A stretch of DNA of 64,000 nucleotides. It comes from Paenibacillus tarimensis (GTDB lineage: Bacteria; Bacillota; Bacilli; Paenibacillales; Paenibacillaceae). Position numbers and translations under genes: made by a program. Positions 1 to 10,180 of this stretch are shown one piece after another. The notes beneath the pieces were generated by a model. The model was not told where the DNA came from and searched no databases. It was given only the letters and a program-made list of their open reading frames with translations. The stretch is taken from the NCBI RefSeq assembly GCF_021532315.1, contig NZ_JAKGAO010000020.1, forward strand, positions 62,001 through 126,000. Reading direction: 5' to 3'. Positions within the stretch are counted from its first letter, which is position 1. Each line of letters opens with the position of its first letter.

Positions 1-457
1 TTTTCTTTAAATAGAAAGGGTCTGTACACACAAGTTCTTGCGCATCGTGGTTGATCCCGTTAATCAGAATGACATGCGTGCTTGATATCCGCTGGTAATA
101 GGCATGCCAAGGAAGCCAATAGGTATCGATATAAGCCAGTAACGGCCTGTTCTTAGCTAGCTCTTCATCGGCAATATCCAGAAAGCCAGTGAAATCCCGA
201 TCATGATAGGTCACCTGAATGCCATGAAATTGTTCCAATAACTGCATTCTGTAGGTGATGTATGGCGTTGTTACCCGGCGACCGACAGTCTGCTTCTCTT
301 CGCTGAATTCTTCGAACCCGATCTCCCGTAGATCCAGGAACATCATCTGGTGATCCCGGCTGACCAAATTACAAAAGGTGATCAGCACATCTTCCAGACA
401 GTTATTCTTGATATCTTTAACAGGTTCAATGTCAATGGTGGTACCGTGTTTACCCAT
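1..457 (-). CDS. BtrH N-terminal-like cysteine protein, partial (C-terminus outside window)
   Basis: An open minus-strand frame of 152 codons begins with ATG at 457 behind an AGGGGGAT ribosome site and runs off the left edge, so the C-terminus is missing. It lies 20 nt after the NRPS stop and is probably cotranscribed with it. A Cys in the first 20 residues (NNCLED), a His in the HVILING stretch and an Asp in CTDPFY, with a preceding LLAYIDTYWLPWH segment, match the layout of the BtrH_N family of papain-like cysteine enzymes. BtrH itself moves an acyl group from a carrier protein to an amine during butirosin synthesis. A role in releasing or tailoring the NRPS product is inference. A C39-like peptidase is the alternative. 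Confidence 0.6.
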   Translation of the reverse strand, partial: MGKHGTTIDIEPVKDIKNNCLEDVLITFCNLVSRDHQMMFLDLREIGFEEFSEEKQTVGRRVTTPYITYRMQLLEQFHGIQVTYHDRDFTGFLDIADEELAKNRPLLAYIDTYWLPWHAYYQRISSTHVILINGINHDAQELVCTDPFYLKK

Positions 458-477
458 AACACATCCCCCTGCTATCG

Positions 478-3400
478 TTAATTCTCATCCCGCAGCACCC
501 CCGCGGCAGGATGAATGTGTTCACACAGTTCAGCAATCGTGGGATAATTGAACAGTGCTTTAACCTCTACCTCGTATCCTGATTCTGCTAACATAGAGGC
601 TGCCTGGATAACCTTGATCGAGTCGCCGCCCAGCTCAAAGAAGTGATCGGCCGTGCCCACCCTGTCCACCTGCAGCACGGTTTGCCATACCTCCGCTAAC
701 AGCTCCTGTACGGGGGTAATGGGGGCGGAATATTCAACCCTTGCGTCAATCTGACTGGTTGGAGTCGGCAGCGCCTTACGGTCGATCTTCCCGTTTGGTG
801 ACAGCGGCAAGCACTCTAATTGAACATAGTAAGATGGCAGCATATAGCTGGGCAGAGATGCAGCCAGAATTTCTCCTATCTGTTTACTTGTCAACTCCTT
901 ATCAGCCACATAATAAGCGCATAACGATTGCACGTTTTGGAAGTTGGAATACGCGGTTACAACCACCTCGCGGACTAGTTCTATTCGTCGAATGGCTGAC
1001 TCCACTTCACCTATTTCAATTCGGTTCCCGCGTATCTTCACTTGATGGTCTACACGGCCAACAAACGTTATATTCCCGTCTGTACTCCATTTTGCCAAAT
1101 CCCCCGTTCGGTATAGCCGTTCACCCGGTTTATAGGGATTCATAATGAACCGCTCACCAGTCAGATCAGGACGGTTCAAATAGCCTCTCCCTACTACTTC
1201 GCCGCCAATGAATAATTCCCCTAATACACCCGCTGGCTGAAGAAGGCAATCCTCATTGAGAATATATAGATTAACATTGGGGTAAGGTTGGCCAATTAGC
1301 CCCCCTTGATTGCCAGGAGGAGAAGAATACTCATAATAACTCGCATCAATACACGTTTCCGTAACGCCGTAGCTGTTAATGATACGCAGCTTGGAACCAA
1401 ATCGCTTAACTACCCGGTCCAGTGCTTCAGGTGAGTACTGGTCTGAGCCTATAATTATCGTTTGAAGGCTGTCAATGCTGTTGTATTCTTGATAGATGTG
1501 GTCCATAAGCGGAATTACTAGCGATGGCGTGGATTCGAGAATATGGATCTGGTGATGGTGGATGAGCCAGGCTATTCGTCTAACATCGCGCCTAGAGTCA
1601 TCAGGGCAAATAATCAACTCACCGCCATGTAATAAACTTCGTACGAAATCCCCCGTAAACACATCGAATGAAAAGCTGGCCAACTGGAGTAGCTTGAACG
1701 ATCCATTATCCAGGCGGTAAACATGCTTCCAGCCCTCTGCAATCGCAGCAACCTGCTGATGTTCAATCATGACACCTTTCGGCTTGCCGGTCGTACCGGA
1801 TGTGTAGATGATATACGCCAATTGTTTGCTGCCGCCTGTACAATCCAGATTAGATCCATCACCGGTATAAGCTTCATCGGCATCAACGTACAGACATGCA
1901 TGTTCGGAAGGTATCCGTTCCTGCAAATGCTGATGGATCAGAAGGATACTGCATGCCGAATCCTCCAGCATATAGTGTATTCGTTCATATGGATATTCCG
2001 GGTCAATCGGAACATAAGCACCACCCGCTTTCAGCACAGCGAGCAGACTAATAACCATCTCTACCGAACGTTCAACTATGATGCCGACGGGCTGGCCCTG
2101 CTTTACGCCATTAGCCTGTAGTTTCCGTGCCAATTGGTTCGCGCGAACATTTAATTCATGGTAGGTAAGTGTGTTCTCTCCAAACACTACAGCGATATGC
2201 TCCGGTGTCCGTTCGACTTGATCTTCAAACATCTGATGAATCATAGTGTCGGTGGGGTATTCAATGGTTTTATTATTGAACTCCTCAAGTAGGATCCGCT
2301 TCTCTTCTTCTGTGACCATTTCCAAACAACCTATCGCCTTGTCTGGTGCTTCAATAATGCCGTCTACTAACTGTATAAAATGCTTCGCCATACGTTCAAT
2401 TGTCTCAGGTTTGAATAATGCGGCAGCATAAATCAACTCGCAATGGACTTCTCCGTCTTGTTCCAATGCCTCTAAAGTCAGGTCATACCTGGATACCAGA
2501 TCGATCATTTCGAATGATTCAACCTTGCAATCATCGAAATAAACATTCAGTGAGCCTTCAACAGGCTCCATCATATTCTGATAGATGAACATCGCATCAA
2601 ACAGCTTGTTCCGGCTTGGATCATGATTGGTTACGACTTGATGGATTAATTCTTCGACAGGAAAGTCTTGATTCTCAAAGGCCCCGATTGAAGTTTCCTT
2701 CACTTCTTGCAGGAATGCTTTAAAGGATTTATCCCTTTGCGGATAGTTCCGCATGGCCAGAGTGCGGATGAATAGTCCAATAATCGACTCCAGGTCAGTA
2801 TGCTGCCTGCCGGCGCTCAAGCTGCCTACGATAATGTCGGATTGGCCGCTGTATCTGGCAAGCAGAACATTATAGACCGCTAGCAGAATCATATAGAGGG
2901 TTGTATGGGTTTGCCCCGCCAGCCGCTTAAGGCCTGCTGTCTGGTCTTCACTCAATACAAAATTCACAAAACCACCGTCAAAGCACTGCTCCCTCGGTCT
3001 TATGTAATCCGTCGGAAGCTGCAGCACAGGCAATTCTCCGCTGAAGGCTTCCAGCCAATAAGTCTTCTGATTGTCCAGCTTGTCTTGAAGCAGTTGACTG
3101 TATTCCCAGTACGTATAATCTTTATATTGAATACGCAGCGGAGCAAGTAACTCCCCCTTGTAAAGCATGGCCCATTCTCTCATGAAGACGTTCATGGAAA
3201 CCCCGTCCGATATAATATGATGCATGTCCATGAGAAGCACATGTTTTCCAGTAGTTAACGCCACCAGCTTTGCACGAAACAAAGGGGCAGCATCCAGCTC
3301 AAAGGGTTGTATGAATGCTTGAATAATATCAGCTGTCTGTTCTTCCTCAGCTCGCTCATGATCCATAGTAAAGTCGACCTTATCATGAATGATTTGAACG

Positions 3401-6400
3401 AGTTCTCCTTCTACAACCTCAAATGAAGTCCGGAACGATTCATGCCGGCCAACGATCGCTTGCAGCGATTGTTCTAAGCGTTCTTCATCTATTCTCCCCT
3501 CAAATGACATAACGAGCGGCATGTTATAGGCTCGATTAGACCCAGACAGTTGGTCCAGTATATACATTCTCTTCTGGGAGCTTGAGACCGGATAATAGGC
3601 CTTCTCTGAGACAGCCGGAATACTCACATATTCATCTGCATTCTTCTGTTCAATACATCCCAACATATCTCTGAAGATGGGGTGCTCGAATATATCTTTT
3701 ACCGTTAACAGGACATTGAAATCGCGGTGTATACAGGTGATGAGACGAGAAGCCTTTAAGGAATGGCCGCCTATCTCAAAGAAATGATCCGTGACGGATA
3801 TCTGACCCAAACCGAGAACCTCTTCCCATATCCGGGACAGCTTGAGATGTTGAGGAGAGGCTGGAGCCGTAGCACCTGTCACTCCTTGTGGCGGCCGCTC
3901 GGGTCTCTGCTGAGCACTGAGGTCTATCTTGCCGCTGGGAGACAATGGCATGCTTTCTAGCTGAATGATGGTCGAGGGGATCATATAGTCAGGAAGGGAG
4001 TTAGACAGGCTAACCCTGATTTGATGAACCGGCAGCCTTGCCGATGCGGTGAAATATGCGCACAAAGCAGTGTCTCCATTAAGCTCTGTCTGTGCATTCA
4101 CTACTGCCTGCTTCACCTCTTGTATTTGGTAAAATGCCGACTCGATCTCGCCAAGCTCAATCCGGTATCCGCGGATCTTTACCTGTCGATCTACTCTGCC
4201 GATATATTCAATGTTTCCGTCAGGCAGCCACCTGGCTATATCACCGGACCGATACATCCGCTCACCAGGAACAAAAGGGTTATCGACAAATCGTGCAGCT
4301 GTTAACTCGTCCATATTCAAATAACCGCGTGCAAGACCCTCTCCAGCAATGCAAAGCTCGCCGGGTATACCAATAGGCTGCAGCTGTTTATGTTCATTCA
4401 GGATATAGATTGCTGTATTGAGATTCGGCTTGCCTATCGGAATTTTCTCCAGACTACTGCCTCCTGTGTACAGGAAGCTTGTTACCTCAACTGTTGATTC
4501 CGTGGGACCGTAGGTATTGTACAGCAGCGTTTGGTTTGGTATTGTAAGACTCCTGTAAAACTGCTCTGCCAACCGGGCAGACAATACCTCTCCTCCCACA
4601 GAAACATACTTGAGAGAAGCCAGTCTGTCTGCCTGCGCAAAGGTTTCAACATAATCGACAAACACTTGGAGCATGGATGGGACGAATTCCAGATGAGTTA
4701 CCTGGTGCTTCTGAACAGCGTCAATAATAACGCCCGCGTCCTTCTCGCCGCCAGTCTCAAGCAGGCAAAGGCTGGCACCCTTCATCATCCACCAGAACAA
4801 TTCCCATACCGAGGCATCGAAGGCAACAGAAGTTTTTTGCAGAAGTACATCTTGGGCGGAGAGCGGACTTCTGGTCTCTAATGTCTGCAGGAAGTTCAGC
4901 ACCGAACGATGCTCAATCATGACGCCTTTAGGTGCTCCGGTTGAACCAGATGTATACAGAACATAGGCGAGGTCACGGGAACTTACCTCATTCTCCAAAT
5001 TCGAATGGTCTTCTTGTACCCATTGCTGTGAATCCAGGATAATGGGTTTGCTATTCTTAATCCGGTTGTAATGTGATGCTTGCACCAATATATGTGAAGC
5101 TCGGGAATCGGACAAAATGTGCTGTATCCTTTGGTCGGGGTATGCCGGATCGATCGGGACGTAGGCGCCTCCTGCTTTTAGAATGGCCAGTATACCTGCC
5201 ATCATGTCCACTGAACGTTCCGACAGAATTCCCACTAAATGCCCTGGCCGCACCCCCTCAGCTTGAAGCCCTCGTGCCAGTTGGTTGGCCCGTTTATTCA
5301 GCTCGTCGTAAGTAACCTTGCAGTCTCCGCATTGAATAGCTGTCTTATGGGGAAATTGCAAGACCTGCTCCTGAAATCGTTCGTGAATGGTCTTCTCGTG
5401 CGGTAAATCATTCCGTTTCGGCTGGAATTCCTCCAATATCTGTTTTCTTTCAGCTTCTGTGATCATAACCAGCTCGTGTAAGAAGACATTCGGATTATCC
5501 AGCACCTGCCGGGTTATATGGGAATAATGCGCAGACATCCTGGCTATCATTTCCGGTTGATAGCATGACGCCGGGTAATGAATCGTAACATGCAGCTCCT
5601 CGTTGTTCTCCTCTACCATGAATACAAATAAAGCCCTGTCAAGTTTCTCGGCGAACGAATAGATGAACATATTCTCGAATAATGCGTGTTGGCGCTCGTT
5701 AACTTCACTGCTACCTGGCGCCAGCTGGTTGTGGCAGTCTCGATTCTTATACGCCTCCAGCAGAATGACTGTTGTCTCACACAGCAGCTGATAGAAGGTT
5801 TTATCCCCGGCAGGCTTGTTACGGATCATAAGAGGTGTATCGCTTGCGCGGGGAACATCCGGCTGGTCTGTTAGTCTCCTCTCCCCAATGATTGTTCCAA
5901 CCCGGATATTAGTCTGATTCGAATATTTGGACAGCATGACTGTATAGAGGGTTAGCATTAGGATTCTCAGGCTCACTTGATAATACTGTGCCAGCTTCTG
6001 CAGCCGCGCAGTAGTCCCGGTATCCAGCACAAAGCAGTACGATGAGTTCACAGGAACAAGTCTGCTATCTTCATTGGTACTGCTGTTAACGCTTAAGTCA
6101 GTGGGCATGTTTAGGGTTGATGAACCGTCTGCCGCCACACTGCGACAGTAGGCTGCATATTCCCCCCTGTCAGGACAGGCTTCTTGGTGGTTTGTTTGAT
6201 GCTGCTCACTAAATAGTAGAAGCTGTTCCTCCGCCAGCAGATAAGGAAAGGAGGAGACCGGTTTATGAAGATCACAAGTTATGATACTCTTCACCAGCTG
6301 GTTCCATCGGTTTGCATGTGTCCGCAGCTCGTCTTGATCATAGAGTCCGGCATTCCCATCCATGTCAATTCTTAATCCTTGCTGGCCGGAACGGTCATAC

Positions 6401-7554
6401 ACGTTAATGCTGAGAGTCTCAACCGGCCCCGAGGACAGGTTGTGAGTTACGCCCGGATTGCCGGCAAAATCCAAGTGGTAGTCAAACGGCATAATATTAA
6501 TTACAGGTCCAAACAGCTTCTTATCCGTGCCAACCAGCTTAAGGTCACGGCGCATTTCTTCATGTCTATAATGCTGATGCTTCCGGATATGCTTCATTTC
6601 ATACGCTATGTTCTTAATAATCTGAAGCAGACTATCCTCAGGTTGTATATTTAGATACAGAGGCAGAAGGTTCATCACAAGGGCGGGAACCCTTATGGAG
6701 ACAGAGCCGAGGCGGCGCATCATGGGAATGCCTAACACGATAGATGGACTGCCAGTATATCGGTATAAGTAGACTGCCGTTACGGCAATCAGAAGATCAG
6801 ACCAGTTTACGTTAAATTCCCTCGCAATATTTTTCAACGCTTCGGCATTAGAACGGGATAGGTATCTTGTTTCCCTTATCATAGAATTAACCCGGTTGTC
6901 TTCCCGCGGCTGATAGGTATGAAATCCCGCTATCTCCTTCATCGTACTTAGCTTGTCCAGCCAATACTCGCGGTCTAGCTTATACGAATCGGATAGGCGG
7001 TATTCCTGTTCTTCTTGAAGAATGGCGTGCAGGGAACCAAATCTTGTTTTGCTCTTGCTTCCAGAGCGAATTGCTGTATACGTGTCTGCTACACTCTTGG
7101 AAATAAGCGATAAGCCAAAACCATCGATCGCTATATGGTGAATACGCTGATACCAGTAATGGCATTCGGGTCCGATTCGAATAATCGCTTGCGTGAACAG
7201 TGAATCTTGAAGCAGACTGACAGCTCGCTGCATGTCATTATTCATCCAGGTCATCGCTGCTTGATGAGGGTCAGGCTCACTGCTTAGATCAACAACAGAC
7301 ACGGGAATACTCACTGCGCCGTAAAGAATCTGATAGATGCCGTCAGAAGCATCTTCAAAGGTTACCCGCAACGAATCCACCTGCCTGATCGTCTGCACGA
7401 TTGCTGCTTCTAGACTTACAATATCAAGCTCCCCGCTTATCTCCGTATATTCACCGGTATTGAATATTGGATTCGCCGGGTCAAGCTCCTGAGAATACCA
7501 CATTCCATACTGAGCGCTTGATAAAGGCAGACGGGTTCCACGATGCTTAGCCAT
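478..7554 (-). CDS. dhbF: Two-module nonribosomal peptide synthetase, DhbF-like, lacking a thioesterase
   Basis: The 2358-residue protein reads C1 (about 1-450, HHIAIDG at 139-145), a half condensation domain (about 500-705, no HHxxxDG), A1 (about 730-1210), carrier domain 1 (GGHSL near 1262), C2 (about 1318-1750, HHIISDG near 1445), A2 (about 1785-2280) and carrier domain 2 (GGDSI near 2310), then stops. C1 should accept dihydroxybenzoate from the DhbB aryl carrier. My reading of the A2 specificity pocket is DVGEIGSIDK, the published ornithine code; A1 reads DAWESGTVEK, which I cannot assign. Bacillibactin DhbF ends in a thioesterase and uses Gly and Thr, so this protein makes something else or needs help in trans. 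ATG at 7554 follows AGGAGGAG. Gap to dhbB is 52 nt. Confidence 0.93.
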   Translation of the reverse strand: MAKHRGTRLPLSSAQYGMWYSQELDPANPIFNTGEYTEISGELDIVSLEAAIVQTIRQVDSLRVTFEDASDGIYQILYGAVSIPVSVVDLSSEPDPHQAAMTWMNNDMQRAVSLLQDSLFTQAIIRIGPECHYWYQRIHHIAIDGFGLSLISKSVADTYTAIRSGSKSKTRFGSLHAILQEEQEYRLSDSYKLDREYWLDKLSTMKEIAGFHTYQPREDNRVNSMIRETRYLSRSNAEALKNIAREFNVNWSDLLIAVTAVYLYRYTGSPSIVLGIPMMRRLGSVSIRVPALVMNLLPLYLNIQPEDSLLQIIKNIAYEMKHIRKHQHYRHEEMRRDLKLVGTDKKLFGPVINIMPFDYHLDFAGNPGVTHNLSSGPVETLSINVYDRSGQQGLRIDMDGNAGLYDQDELRTHANRWNQLVKSIITCDLHKPVSSFPYLLAEEQLLLFSEQHQTNHQEACPDRGEYAAYCRSVAADGSSTLNMPTDLSVNSSTNEDSRLVPVNSSYCFVLDTGTTARLQKLAQYYQVSLRILMLTLYTVMLSKYSNQTNIRVGTIIGERRLTDQPDVPRASDTPLMIRNKPAGDKTFYQLLCETTVILLEAYKNRDCHNQLAPGSSEVNERQHALFENMFIYSFAEKLDRALFVFMVEENNEELHVTIHYPASCYQPEMIARMSAHYSHITRQVLDNPNVFLHELVMITEAERKQILEEFQPKRNDLPHEKTIHERFQEQVLQFPHKTAIQCGDCKVTYDELNKRANQLARGLQAEGVRPGHLVGILSERSVDMMAGILAILKAGGAYVPIDPAYPDQRIQHILSDSRASHILVQASHYNRIKNSKPIILDSQQWVQEDHSNLENEVSSRDLAYVLYTSGSTGAPKGVMIEHRSVLNFLQTLETRSPLSAQDVLLQKTSVAFDASVWELFWWMMKGASLCLLETGGEKDAGVIIDAVQKHQVTHLEFVPSMLQVFVDYVETFAQADRLASLKYVSVGGEVLSARLAEQFYRSLTIPNQTLLYNTYGPTESTVEVTSFLYTGGSSLEKIPIGKPNLNTAIYILNEHKQLQPIGIPGELCIAGEGLARGYLNMDELTAARFVDNPFVPGERMYRSGDIARWLPDGNIEYIGRVDRQVKIRGYRIELGEIESAFYQIQEVKQAVVNAQTELNGDTALCAYFTASARLPVHQIRVSLSNSLPDYMIPSTIIQLESMPLSPSGKIDLSAQQRPERPPQGVTGATAPASPQHLKLSRIWEEVLGLGQISVTDHFFEIGGHSLKASRLITCIHRDFNVLLTVKDIFEHPIFRDMLGCIEQKNADEYVSIPAVSEKAYYPVSSSQKRMYILDQLSGSNRAYNMPLVMSFEGRIDEERLEQSLQAIVGRHESFRTSFEVVEGELVQIIHDKVDFTMDHERAEEEQTADIIQAFIQPFELDAAPLFRAKLVALTTGKHVLLMDMHHIISDGVSMNVFMREWAMLYKGELLAPLRIQYKDYTYWEYSQLLQDKLDNQKTYWLEAFSGELPVLQLPTDYIRPREQCFDGGFVNFVLSEDQTAGLKRLAGQTHTTLYMILLAVYNVLLARYSGQSDIIVGSLSAGRQHTDLESIIGLFIRTLAMRNYPQRDKSFKAFLQEVKETSIGAFENQDFPVEELIHQVVTNHDPSRNKLFDAMFIYQNMMEPVEGSLNVYFDDCKVESFEMIDLVSRYDLTLEALEQDGEVHCELIYAAALFKPETIERMAKHFIQLVDGIIEAPDKAIGCLEMVTEEEKRILLEEFNNKTIEYPTDTMIHQMFEDQVERTPEHIAVVFGENTLTYHELNVRANQLARKLQANGVKQGQPVGIIVERSVEMVISLLAVLKAGGAYVPIDPEYPYERIHYMLEDSACSILLIHQHLQERIPSEHACLYVDADEAYTGDGSNLDCTGGSKQLAYIIYTSGTTGKPKGVMIEHQQVAAIAEGWKHVYRLDNGSFKLLQLASFSFDVFTGDFVRSLLHGGELIICPDDSRRDVRRIAWLIHHHQIHILESTPSLVIPLMDHIYQEYNSIDSLQTIIIGSDQYSPEALDRVVKRFGSKLRIINSYGVTETCIDASYYEYSSPPGNQGGLIGQPYPNVNLYILNEDCLLQPAGVLGELFIGGEVVGRGYLNRPDLTGERFIMNPYKPGERLYRTGDLAKWSTDGNITFVGRVDHQVKIRGNRIEIGEVESAIRRIELVREVVVTAYSNFQNVQSLCAYYVADKELTSKQIGEILAASLPSYMLPSYYVQLECLPLSPNGKIDRKALPTPTSQIDARVEYSAPITPVQELLAEVWQTVLQVDRVGTADHFFELGGDSIKVIQAASMLAESGYEVEVKALFNYPTIAELCEHIHPAAGVLRDEN

Positions 7555-7606
7555 CTATAACAAACTCCTCCTGGAAGTAATTCCTGTTAATTAAACGCAG
7601 ACCTAG

Positions 7607-8506
7607 TTATCCTGTGAGACTCTCCGATGAGATTAATGCCCACCAATCTGCTAAGGTTGGACTTTCAGCCAAGTCGGTGAACGTAACGCTGGCTCCCTTT
7701 CCGCGCAATGTTTCCACAAGGCTCATCATTCGGATGGAATCAATCCCCTGCTGAACAAGATTATCTTGGTCATTCAGATCTAATGGCGAAACTGGTATCA
7801 TCGCTGCTACAGCTTCTGCAAGATATTTCTTCGTAATAGCGGGTTCGCTGCCTGTCCTTGCTTCTTGTTTTACCTTAAGTTCATTCAGTAGTTGCCCAGT
7901 TGTCCAAACGGCCGCACACCGCTCCGCTGCGTAGTGTAGTGCCATCTGATGCTGCCCCCGTGAAAAGTCTGCCTGAGCATCTGCCACACAAAAGGCTTCA
8001 ATGTCCAGCATAAACGCCTCACATGCTGTCATCAGGCAGCCGATATGTGCATAAACCCCTCCAATTAGCAGCTGGTCACGCTTCATATCCCGCATAATAG
8101 CTCGCAGCTCGGTCTTCTGGAAGGCACTATAGCGCCATTTGGTAAGGGTTAGATCCGTAACACCCGGACTAAGCTCTTGAATGATTGCCTGCTGATATGG
8201 ACCGTCATTTAAGCCGGGTCCCCAGAAATCAAGGAGGAGGCCTCTCTCATCAGGCGTCTGTCCACCAGGCTGCCGGGTATAAATTACCGGGATTCCAGCT
8301 TCCTGACATCTATTCTTCAAAAGCCGGAGGTTCGCAATCAGATCATTAACAGGTGATTCCCGGGTCTCATAAGCATCCATAAAATAATTTTGCATGTCAT
8401 GAATAAGCAGAACCGCGCGGCTGGAATCAGGCTTCCAGTCCACCTTGTTCTGCGGAATATCAACTACGGTTGGCATAGGATAGGCGGGAATTACAGGCAA
8501 AGCCAT
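7607..8506 (-). CDS. dhbB: Isochorismatase with aryl carrier domain (DhbB)
   Basis: This bifunctional 299-residue protein hydrolyses isochorismate to 2,3-dihydro-2,3-dihydroxybenzoate and carries the aryl group for the NRPS. The N-terminal isochorismatase fold shows the catalytic Asp in LLIHDMQNYF, the Lys in LTKWRYSAF and the GGVYAHIGCLMTA stretch. The C-terminal 75 residues form the aryl carrier with GIDSIRMM, whose Ser takes phosphopantetheine. Length matches the family. ATG at 8506 follows GGAAGTGATG. It sits between dhbE and dhbF in the same orientation, as in the bacillibactin operon. Confidence 0.95.
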   Translation of the reverse strand: MALPVIPAYPMPTVVDIPQNKVDWKPDSSRAVLLIHDMQNYFMDAYETRESPVNDLIANLRLLKNRCQEAGIPVIYTRQPGGQTPDERGLLLDFWGPGLNDGPYQQAIIQELSPGVTDLTLTKWRYSAFQKTELRAIMRDMKRDQLLIGGVYAHIGCLMTACEAFMLDIEAFCVADAQADFSRGQHQMALHYAAERCAAVWTTGQLLNELKVKQEARTGSEPAITKKYLAEAVAAMIPVSPLDLNDQDNLVQQGIDSIRMMSLVETLRGKGASVTFTDLAESPTLADWWALISSESLTG

Positions 8507-8547
8507 TACATCACTTCCTAGTTATAAAGTACGAACAAGAGCATCGT

Positions 8548-10158
8548 TTAGTCTTCGGTCTGTAATCGCGCAATCAGCGATTCACGCAGCGTTTTCTTGC
8601 TCACCTTTCCGACAGCTGTTTTGGGGAAATCGTCTACAAACTCGATCCTGTCCGGTATCTTGTTGCCTGACAGCCCTCTACTTCTCAGAAATTCGGTTAT
8701 ATCGTTCTTTGTAAGGCTCTGTTCCCTTGGTATGACAAAAGCGCAAGATCGCTCTCCGAGATAAGGATCGGGTATGGCTACGAGCGCTGCATCATGAACA
8801 GATCCGTGTGCAAGAAGATGATTTTCTATCTCTTCAGATGATATCTTCTCCCCGCCCCTATTCACCTGATCCTTAACACGGCCCTCAACGATCAGATAGC
8901 CTTCGGATGTCAATTTGACCAGATCTCCTGTTCTGTAGTAACCATCCGATGTAAAAGACTTAGCGTTCTGCTCTTCAGCTCTGTAATAGCCGCGTATGGT
9001 ATAGGGGCCTCTTGTTAGCAGATGACCCACAACTCCTGTCTCCACCTCGCAATCATCCTCATCCACTACCCGCAGTTCATCATAAGGGGACATAGGCCTT
9101 CCTTGAGTGTAGATAACCAACTCATCGGGGTCGTCCAGCCGGGTATAATTAACCAAGCCTTCTGCCATACCAAATACTTGCTGCAGCCTGCACCCCAGCT
9201 CCGGTTGAATTCTTCGGGCAACCTCTGCGTTAAGCTTAGCGCCCCCTATCTGTAAAACCTGCAAAGAAGTCAGAGAAGCCTTGCGTGATATGGCTGCATC
9301 CAGCCATATTAAGGCAAGCGGCGGTACAATGGCCGTAATCGTTACCTTCTCCTTATGGATTAAGGCGAATGCTGTGTCAGGGCTCGGATCTGGAGCAAGC
9401 ACCACCTTACCGCCCGCATAGATCGTACCAAGCACACCCGGTGAACTGAGCGTAAAGTTATGGGCAGCAGGAAGAGCGGCCAGATATACACTTTCCGTAT
9501 CCAGCCGGCATATGCTCACACTCTCATGCAAGCTGTATATATAATCATTATGTGTCCTGGGGATTAACTTGGGCAGACCTGTGCTTCCTCCCGATAATTG
9601 AAAGAAGGCAGCATCTTCAGCATGAACTTGCGGGAGATTAACCGGTTCTCTGAATAACTTGAGGTAGGGGATGAACTCCTCACATTCCCCTATGACGATG
9701 ATATGCTGAAGGTTAGGCGCATCCTCTCTTACTTCGCGCGCCAGTTCGCGATAATCATACCCGGCATAAGTGTCCGGAATAATATACGCTGCTGCTTCGG
9801 CAAGCTCGCACAGATAAGCAATCTCGCTTTTCCGGTGAAGGGGTAGGGCAAAGACCGGCAGGGCACCAATCCGGAACAGAGCGAATATAATTTCCATAAA
9901 TTCCAGTTGGTTTGGTACCTGCAGGATAATGCGATCCATTGGTTTAATACCTAGCTCCATAAGTCCGGCAGCCAGGCGATCGGCACGATTATCCAGCTGG
10001 CGATATGTCAGTTCCCTCTCCCCGCTGACTATAGCAATTTTCTCTGAATACTTCACAGCCCTGTCGCGCAGCAGATCCCCGAATGTTTCCCCGCTCCAGC
10101 AGCCATTACGGCGATACATCTCCGCAAACTCTGCCGGCCAGGTAGGACATTGGGCCAT
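8548..10158 (-). CDS. dhbE: 2,3-dihydroxybenzoate-AMP ligase (DhbE)
   Basis: This stand-alone adenylating enzyme activates 2,3-dihydroxybenzoate with ATP and loads it on the DhbB carrier. The start is ATG at 10158 ([11 protein letters not shown]), 22 nt after the dhbC stop and behind GGAAGGGAG, giving 536 residues, the normal family length. A longer open frame upstream overlaps dhbC and is not the gene. Core motifs are [42 protein letters not shown] and, near the end, the catalytic Lys in [10 protein letters not shown]. The gene lies 41 nt upstream of dhbB. Confidence 0.95.
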   Translation of the reverse strand: MAQCPTWPAEFAEMYRRNGCWSGETFGDLLRDRAVKYSEKIAIVSGERELTYRQLDNRADRLAAGLMELGIKPMDRIILQVPNQLEFMEIIFALFRIGALPVFALPLHRKSEIAYLCELAEAAAYIIPDTYAGYDYRELAREVREDAPNLQHIIVIGECEEFIPYLKLFREPVNLPQVHAEDAAFFQLSGGSTGLPKLIPRTHNDYIYSLHESVSICRLDTESVYLAALPAAHNFTLSSPGVLGTIYAGGKVVLAPDPSPDTAFALIHKEKVTITAIVPPLALIWLDAAISRKASLTSLQVLQIGGAKLNAEVARRIQPELGCRLQQVFGMAEGLVNYTRLDDPDELVIYTQGRPMSPYDELRVVDEDDCEVETGVVGHLLTRGPYTIRGYYRAEEQNAKSFTSDGYYRTGDLVKLTSEGYLIVEGRVKDQVNRGGEKISSEEIENHLLAHGSVHDAALVAIPDPYLGERSCAFVIPREQSLTKNDITEFLRSRGLSGNKIPDRIEFVDDFPKTAVGKVSKKTLRESLIARLQTED

Positions 10159-10180
10159 TACTCTGCTCCCTTCCTGATTC

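Noticed and set aside
741-6654. Several long plus-strand frames opposite the NRPS
   Set aside because: They have no ribosome site or domain, and lie fully inside a gene with strong NRPS motifs. They come from codon bias on the other strand.
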